Shown here: positions 57,882 to 64,000 of the stretch, piece after piece
How the letters are laid out: each line of letters starts with the position of its first letter
How positions within the stretch are numbered: position 1 is the first letter of the stretch
Assembly (NCBI GenBank): GCA_000333855.2
Contig: CM007327.1
Span: forward strand, 313,486 to 377,485
Direction: 5' to 3'
From: Endotrypanum monterogeii
Taxonomy: Eukaryota; Euglenozoa; Kinetoplastea; Trypanosomatida; Trypanosomatidae
DNA length: 64,000 nt
Translations under genes and position numbers: made by a program
Notes under the pieces: model-generated
What the model saw: only the letters and a program-made list of their open reading frames with translations
Told to the model about the DNA's origin: nothing
Database searches by the model: none

Positions 57882-60800
57882 ATGGAGTCCAACACAGCAA
57901 TGAAGCTTCTTCCACAAAATGGTGCTACCACTACGACCCTCGATGGGGACTGTAGCACAGCGATTTCTTGTCACGTCAGCTTGCAGAACAGTCATGATGC
58001 CACTGTACAGGCACCCGAGAGCACTACTCACCAGCGAATCAACACGTCTGCTAGTTCACCTTCGCCTGCTGCGGCATCGGTATCCCTCTCACCTCCTCAG
58101 ACATCAGTCTTATCAACATTGACGAGCCACTTGAACCCAGCGGCCCTTCACAGCATCACCCAGCTAACCGCACTGACCGCCGTCGCCACTGAGAAGGTCT
58201 TCGAGGATGAGCAATTCCTCCGCACGTTCTCCCCACTGAACGAGAATACTTCAAAGGCTGTCACAACAGCTGTTGTATCCATGTGCAATGGCGGGTTGTA
58301 TGGTGGCAGTACGGAGATGCAGTGGTCCTATTTAGTGGACGCACAGAAAGGCACCGTCGTGCAGGAAGACAGGGCACCCTGTCCAGACCCGAACCACTGT
58401 CAGTGCCTTCACTGCGATGTAAGTCACAAAGATGGTCTCAAATCGGAAAGGCCGGTGACGATGACGATGACAGGCGCGGTTGCTAGTGTCGCTGCATCGG
58501 CAACAGAGTTGCATTTGCATGCGGTCTCCCAGGACCTGGTCCTGGTCCAGCACGCTGCGGCCAGCGGTGTGCATCGGGGTAATCAATCTAGTGGCTCCCC
58601 TAAAAGCACCAGCTGCAGCAACGAAGTGCTTGCAGGAGCCAGCAGCTTAGACAGCAGCTCTCTCGGCACTGAGACGCTGAGTAGGGTCAACAGCGCGGTC
58701 CACCCTCCCTCTCTAGTGGGGCGAGTCGTTGGGCATCGACCGCGCGAGTATCACAAATGGGTGTGGCGTAAAGCTGAGGACTATCATGAGCTACACGCTT
58801 TAAATGTTCACAACAACAACGTGTATCGGCAAAAGACGAGAGCCTCCCGCCCCCGCCCCCTGCTGATGGAGGCTGTGGCAGGTGGTGTCAGCACGGTATG
58901 TCCCTATGGAATGCTCACAAGGTCACCGACCACCACCTCGTGGACATCGTCGCTGTCTCTGTGTGGTGCCGCTGGGGATGTCTCCCTGGGTGGTGGAACG
59001 GGTGTGTTGGAGGCAGCACGCTCGACGGTGCCTTTTGACTCGTCCTCGAGTCCATTTCTGGAAGCCATTGGGCTCATGAACACGGCAGCGACCTCGGGCA
59101 GCAATTGCGGTGGCGCCAAGATTGGCGGCCCGGCTGCGACGCCAACGATCAACTTACCTGTCGACTCGCGTCACTTGCCCTTGATCGGTGGCGCTCACAA
59201 GGGAGGCGGTGGTCTGACAGCTGGCAGTGACTCGTTGTCGCAGGCCAGCGACATTTCCTTTGAACACATGAGCAAACTCTCCATGTACACCATACCCACG
59301 TCGCGACAGGGGCCTGAGTACTTCAAGACAGCTGTCGAGGACAACACGAAAACACTCGTCATCTTCATGGTTGGCCTGCCCGCCCGCGGCAAGACGTTCC
59401 TGGCGCAAAAGATTTGTCGGTTGCTGGGCTGGCACGGAACTCGTGCCAAGGTCCAGAATATTCAGGTGGCATGGCGACACGTGCTTCTGGAATGGGAGGC
59501 GGCGCACACAGAGGCGGTGGCAGGGGGCGCGAAGACATTCGGCCAAGCGGAGCAGGGCCCAAAAGCACCCAACAGTGAGGCGAAGGATGATAATTGTGGG
59601 TCGTCTGGCGGGTGTGAAACCCCTCGAGGCGTACTCCAAGTAGCAGGGGCGGTGCAGGGTAATGCGGTCACTGCAGCCCCTCTGCCCACTGCAGCAACTG
59701 TTGCACCGGCGGGATCTAATTTTAAGCCCCTGAATCGCCTTGCGCACATCCTCTCGACGCAGGACGACATGACGCAAGTGATGTGCCACTTCGTGGCAGA
59801 GTCAGCGCGTACGTCCCCGCGGCACCCCATGGCGGCAAGTGTGAACAACCTGCCGGCGTTGGCTTCAGCGCACGCCTCCACTACGACTGGTACTGCCATG
59901 AATGTTGCTGCTCCCAGAGGGTACAACGGCGGCAGCGTCAGCCTCTCGGGAGTTGGCGTCGCTGCGGGGCCACTGCCGTCGGCAAGCACCTCGATTTGTA
60001 GTCTTGGCCACAACATACCCCCTGTGTGCCCTTCCATGCTAGCTCACACGCTTGCGTCCATGGAAGCGGCCGTAGTGGCACCGACGGCAGCGGACCCGTT
60101 CACCTCGGTTTCCCCCCACCCAACTGAAGGGCGCCTGTCGTCCATAGCTGAGGTCGATGCCACCGCGGGTGGTCTGCGTCTCCCAGTCTCAAGCAGCTCA
60201 CCAATGACCGCGAGGTTGGCTGGGACGGCGAGGAGCAGCAGTGACTGGGGCCTCGAAGCGTCTGCGGAGACAACACCGCGTAAAACTGTGGGCGTGGACG
60301 GCTCGGCGCGGCCGGCTGAGGTGCTGCGCACTCGACATTTCAGGGATCTCATTGAACAGCCCAACAGCATCGCACGCAGCCTGTACCGGTGCGTGTTGCA
60401 GAGTTTCGCTGACGACTGCCGTCTTTTTTTTGAGCATGGCGGCGAGGTGGTGGTGGTAAACGACGACTTTGTCACGGAGGAGTTGCGGCAGGAGGCGGAA
60501 AACTTTTTCCAACCCTTGGCGGCGCAGTGCTTCTACATTGAAGTCATCCGCGACGCCAAGGAGGATCCGCTCGACTTCGTCCATTATAAAATACACGATC
60601 CGGTGGAATACCCACACTCAACAATTGACCCCCACTCAGCCGCGGACGACTTTCATGAGCGACTGGCCTTTTTGGAGAGTGTGTATGAGACTCTGGAGGA
60701 GGCGCCCAAGAAAAGGAATGACCCCCGTCATACGCCATCCATGTCGACCTCTGGGACGGCAGTGACGGAGGCGGGGGCCGCCAGGGAGGGGGTTTTCAAA

Positions 60801-61820
60801 GACCAGGGAGTTGGTACAGAGCTCAGAGAGGACCCGGCGCTGGCGCTCTCGCCCACAACGTCACAGCATCAGCCGCCGCCGCCGCAGCGGCAGCAGCAGC
60901 AGCAGCGGTCGAAGTTGTCGCGCAGCTATGTTAAAGTCATCAACTCGAGCATCGAGACACACGGGGTCTACGGTTACCTGGCCAGTCGCATCATTTCGTA
61001 CGTGATGAACCTGTCGCAGGTCAAGATCCAACATCCCATCTACTTCATGCGCCACGGCGAGAGCTACTATAATCTGGAAGACCGTCTCGGTGGCAACCCG
61101 CCGCTCACGGAGAAGGGAATGCAAGACGCCGAGGGGCTGCTCGAGTTCCTTAGCTCGCTGAAGTGTCACCTCGAGCACGTGGACCGTGTGCATCACGAAC
61201 AATATCCCACACATCAACCCGTTCAAGCAGGATCGATCGGCGGCGACGAGCGCTGCGGCTCATCAAAGCAGCTGCCCCACGCGAACACGGCGGATACGCT
61301 GGAGATATGGACGAGTCAGCTGCGACGGGCCATTCAAACCACCGAGCTCAGCGAGCGACTGTTGGGTATTCGCACTCTTCGCTGGAGCAGCCTGAACGAG
61401 ATTCACGCGGGCATTTGTGAGGACATGACCTACGCCGAGGTGAAGAAGCGCTACCCACTGATCGACTACTTCCGTAAGCGAAGCAAATACACATTTCGGT
61501 ACCCCAGCGGCGAGAGCTACCAGGACCTCGTCCTTCGTCTCGAGCCTGTCATCATGGAGCTGGAAAACGCCGACAGGGTGGTGGTGGTCGTGGCACACCA
61601 GGCAGTCCTGCGCTGTCTACTGGCCTACTTCGGTAGCACCTCGGCAGAAAGCAGCATCCACCTCAAAGTCCCGCATCGCACTATATGGCGCTGCACGTAT
61701 AACTCAAAGGGAATCGCCAGCCTGGACGAGTTAAAGCTAGACTGTCGTGGGGCAGGCCTCCATCATCCTCAAAACGAGTGCGCACCGATTCCCTCGTCCA
61801 CAGACACCACTGCTGCGTGA
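57882..61820 (+). CDS. 6-phosphofructo-2-kinase/fructose-2,6-bisphosphatase, enlarged
   Basis: This 1312-residue protein combines the two domains that make and break fructose 2,6-bisphosphate, which in trypanosomatids activates pyruvate kinase. The first 480 residues are low-complexity. The kinase domain opens with the Walker A motif GLPARGKT (498-505) followed by FLAQKICRLLGWHGTRAK, as in the family. A 275-residue low-complexity insert (about 540-815) then interrupts it before SIARSLYRCVLQSFADDCRLF. The expected FDATNT segment reads VVVNDDF (N860, D861), so the usual Asp is shifted or lost. The bisphosphatase domain starts with MRHGESYYNLEDRLGGNPPLT (R1057, H1058), continues with SQLRRAIQTTE, NEIHAGICEDMTY (Glu1173; usual EIDAG), and ends with AHQAVLRCLLAYF (His1239). 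The phosphoryl-accepting His, the catalytic Glu and the second His are present, so this half is probably active. The ATG at 57882 was chosen over GTG at 57873. Confidence 0.93.
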   Translation: MESNTAMKLLPQNGATTTTLDGDCSTAISCHVSLQNSHDATVQAPESTTHQRINTSASSPSPAAASVSLSPPQTSVLSTLTSHLNPAALHSITQLTALTAVATEKVFEDEQFLRTFSPLNENTSKAVTTAVVSMCNGGLYGGSTEMQWSYLVDAQKGTVVQEDRAPCPDPNHCQCLHCDVSHKDGLKSERPVTMTMTGAVASVAASATELHLHAVSQDLVLVQHAAASGVHRGNQSSGSPKSTSCSNEVLAGASSLDSSSLGTETLSRVNSAVHPPSLVGRVVGHRPREYHKWVWRKAEDYHELHALNVHNNNVYRQKTRASRPRPLLMEAVAGGVSTVCPYGMLTRSPTTTSWTSSLSLCGAAGDVSLGGGTGVLEAARSTVPFDSSSSPFLEAIGLMNTAATSGSNCGGAKIGGPAATPTINLPVDSRHLPLIGGAHKGGGGLTAGSDSLSQASDISFEHMSKLSMYTIPTSRQGPEYFKTAVEDNTKTLVIFMVGLPARGKTFLAQKICRLLGWHGTRAKVQNIQVAWRHVLLEWEAAHTEAVAGGAKTFGQAEQGPKAPNSEAKDDNCGSSGGCETPRGVLQVAGAVQGNAVTAAPLPTAATVAPAGSNFKPLNRLAHILSTQDDMTQVMCHFVAESARTSPRHPMAASVNNLPALASAHASTTTGTAMNVAAPRGYNGGSVSLSGVGVAAGPLPSASTSICSLGHNIPPVCPSMLAHTLASMEAAVVAPTAADPFTSVSPHPTEGRLSSIAEVDATAGGLRLPVSSSSPMTARLAGTARSSSDWGLEASAETTPRKTVGVDGSARPAEVLRTRHFRDLIEQPNSIARSLYRCVLQSFADDCRLFFEHGGEVVVVNDDFVTEELRQEAENFFQPLAAQCFYIEVIRDAKEDPLDFVHYKIHDPVEYPHSTIDPHSAADDFHERLAFLESVYETLEEAPKKRNDPRHTPSMSTSGTAVTEAGAAREGVFKDQGVGTELREDPALALSPTTSQHQPPPPQRQQQQQRSKLSRSYVKVINSSIETHGVYGYLASRIISYVMNLSQVKIQHPIYFMRHGESYYNLEDRLGGNPPLTEKGMQDAEGLLEFLSSLKCHLEHVDRVHHEQYPTHQPVQAGSIGGDERCGSSKQLPHANTADTLEIWTSQLRRAIQTTELSERLLGIRTLRWSSLNEIHAGICEDMTYAEVKKRYPLIDYFRKRSKYTFRYPSGESYQDLVLRLEPVIMELENADRVVVVVAHQAVLRCLLAYFGSTSAESSIHLKVPHRTIWRCTYNSKGIASLDELKLDCRGAGLHHPQNECAPIPSSTDTTAA

Positions 61821-63957
61821 TACCGAATCAATGGAGACCAATCAAGAGAAAAAGAATCTTCGGATGACCTCAATCTTGGATACATATATATATATATATA
61901 TATATTGCTGCAGCTGAAGGGAGAGTGAGTAGAGGGGCAACAAAACAGGTGCCACCATGACGATCCGAGAGCGAGGGAATAGCGGGGAGGGAGGCAGACT
62001 GGAGGGAGGGAGGGTTAGTCTTATTTCCACCGGGTTGGCGCGCTTGACAGTGTACGTGTAGCGGCCCTGCCCAGAGGAAATAAAAAGGAAAGCATCTACG
62101 CCAATGTCCTAGAAGCCTTGCATCACCTCCGACTTTCTTTGCTGGGTTGCTTGCCCCACAGAAGTGAACTTCATATGTCTACACCCTCATGTGTATCTCT
62201 GTGTTTGAGTGCTTCAGATGCTATGATGCATCTCGGTAAGTCCGTGGCCATCTTCCCTCCTGCTTCCCTAGCCCTCTTCCCCCGCTTCGGGATGAGTTGC
62301 AGGTACTTCTTTTTTTTGCTTGCCATATGTGTACCTCGCTTATTTTTGAAACAAAAATTTCCATTTTTGTTGTTGTTGCTGTCATTATTGCTGCCCTCCC
62401 CCTCCCCCCCTCCCCCCCTCGCTTATCCTCCTTCTACACATCCACAAAACTCATGACAGGGCTCCTGTCGACTGTAGCGCTTCTGTTGTCTTTCCATGAG
62501 CGACTGTGCGCGTGAATTTGTATTTGTATTTCTGGGAGCGGAGGGGAGGGAGACAGGGGGGCGGAGTGGGATGTTGTATCGAACGGATCATCCATACGCG
62601 TGCGTACACACACACACACACACTTCTTTTTTTGTATATTTATATTCATGTATCGCACATATAAGCGAAGGAACTTCCATTGAACCACCATCGTAGCACC
62701 ACCAACTGAAGGCAACAGCAGAAGCCGAAAAATGTTTTGTTGTCGTTGCTGAGGTGACATGATGTGATTGCACCTGTGTTTGACCGATGAAGTGACGCTC
62801 TCTATGAGAAGCAGGGAAGGATGGGGGTAGGTTGTGTGCTTGGCGGGATGGCAGGAGGGGAAGGAAAGAATGGGAGGAGCTACACTTGGCTACTCGCTCT
62901 CTTTTTCTGTTTCTCTTAACCCACGATGTGAGCTATATGTTCATGCTCCCTTCCCTCGTGCTTTGCCCACTTCCTACCACCATACCCCACACATACACTC
63001 CTCCTTGCACACTCCGGGGATGTATGGAGGGGGGAAGGGGGTGGAGAAAGTGGGCAAAGCACGAGGGAAGGGGGAAGTCTTGTTGTTCCTCTCGTTTTTT
63101 TTTTTTTTTGCAGTCGAAGCATACTTAATAGCACCAGCCGCACACACAAAGCAAACAAACGCCATCATGACAGAACAAGAACGCGGTAAAGGGAGCATGG
63201 AGACATAACTGGACGTGGTATGATTTCACGTCATGGAGAGTACCAACCACTCGAGACCTCATGCTTCAATACGGACCGTCTGCCCTCCTGTAGAATGTAG
63301 GGAGGGGGGGGGGAGGAATCATCATCGATCGTCACCACTACTATTTCATTGTCTCCCTCATCTCTTTCTTTCTCACAAACACACACGCATGCCACCGGAA
63401 GAACAACAACAACAGCAAAAAAAAAAAAAAAGTGCTCCTCTGCAATTCATGTGTGGCTGGGCCAGTCCCGTGCCTGCGTATTCGTTCCGCACACCAACAT
63501 AATTTGTAGGCAGCCCTGTAAGATATTACGCGCAAAACTTACAAAAAAAAACAGCAGCAGCAACAGCAACTGCACACATTGACACGAGAACGACTGAGTA
63601 TTTTTTTTTCCTTTTTCACTCCTACTTCCATCTTGATTGTGCGCACGCAACCCCCCCCCCCCTCCCCTCCCTCCCCTTCGTCCTCGATACACAGATACAG
63701 ACCCACCGCACAGACACAGATTACAGCGCTCGTTTTGTTTTTTTTTCCCCTGACCCCTCTTCCCTTGGTTGACTTCCGGGTGTCACAATCACCAGTGATA
63801 AGCGCATTCCACCTGTTGCGTTTGTTTTTTTCCCCGTGTGTGTCTCATTCCATTTTTAGATTCCCCTTTCGTTTCTCACTCGCTCACGGTGTGTTTGTGT
63901 GTGTGTGTGTGTGTATAAAGAACGAGAGACATAAATTGTTTTGGGGATTGTCGTGTA

Positions 63958-63992
<35 letters not shown>

Positions 63993-64000
63993 TAGATATT
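61821..64000. other. Downstream region to the window end
   Basis: I see no gene that I can support. It contains (TA)n at 61881-61905, a GGGA-rich G-run patch (61984-62014), (CA)n at 62605-62622, a strong hairpin (62948-63072), an A run (63418-63431), C runs (63650-63662), TG repeats (63891-63914) and (TA)n at 63961-63990. It is probably the 3'UTR of the PFK-2 gene followed by the 5' flank of a gene beyond the window. Confidence 0.6.
62948..63072. repeat. Inverted repeat with perfect 25-bp arms (non-microsatellite)
   Basis: The left arm 62948-62972 and right arm 63048-63072 are exact reverse complements. The sequence is not a simple repeat, and the loop is 75 nt. RNA from this strand could form a long hairpin. 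Confidence 0.9.

Noticed and set aside
62118..62456. 112-codon open frame after the PFK-2 gene
   Set aside because: Peptide is Leu/Ser/Phe-rich from C/T tracts, with no recognisable domain and no good acceptor upstream.

Overview
The window looks like nuclear DNA of a trypanosomatid, most likely a Leishmania-type parasite or close relative (Leishmaniinae). All thirteen genes I can support lie on the + strand. They are intronless and GC-rich, and are separated by 1-3 kb of AT- and pyrimidine-rich DNA packed with (TA)n and (CA)n microsatellites. Upstream of most start codons there is a pyrimidine tract followed by AG, as expected for spliced-leader trans-splicing acceptors. This is one stretch of a polycistronic transcription unit, with no strand switch and no tRNA or rRNA gene that I could recognise.

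Layout: (1) the 3' part of a very large low-complexity protein with an EF-hand-like loop, 3-5597; (2) a small tail-anchored Qb-type SNARE, 7305-7805; (3) 40S ribosomal protein S9 (uS4), 8954-9529; (4) a giant membrane-anchored STE/MAPKKK-like protein kinase, 11645-17227; (5) a TRF4/PAPD5-type non-canonical poly(A) polymerase, 18448-21159; (6) a centrin with a disrupted second EF-hand, 22237-22818; (7) an importin-beta family karyopherin, 26068-29862; (8) malonyl-CoA decarboxylase, 31364-33778; (9) a 3861-residue WD-repeat/EF-hand protein, 35805-47390; (10) a PP1 inhibitor-3/Ypi1 protein, 48671-49141; (11) a predicted pseudokinase, 51298-52722; (12) a J-domain protein with a C-terminal membrane anchor, 55594-56901; (13) a very large bifunctional 6-phosphofructo-2-kinase/fructose-2,6-bisphosphatase, 57882-61820. 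The genes do not form one pathway; in trypanosomatids, neighbours in a transcription unit are usually unrelated and are regulated after transcription.

The most notable non-gene region is 23.7-25.95 kb. It shows a strongly stop-depleted reading frame and looks like a decayed coding sequence of unknown identity and undecided strand. Other points of interest are the pseudokinase with a CxxC/CxxC insertion, unusual inserts in centrin and PFK-2/FBPase-2, three clean inverted repeats in intergenic DNA, several G-quadruplex-type tracts, and two assembly gaps flanked by suspicious low-complexity sequence. Start codons were moved to the first in-frame ATG wherever the open frame began with GTG or TTG.
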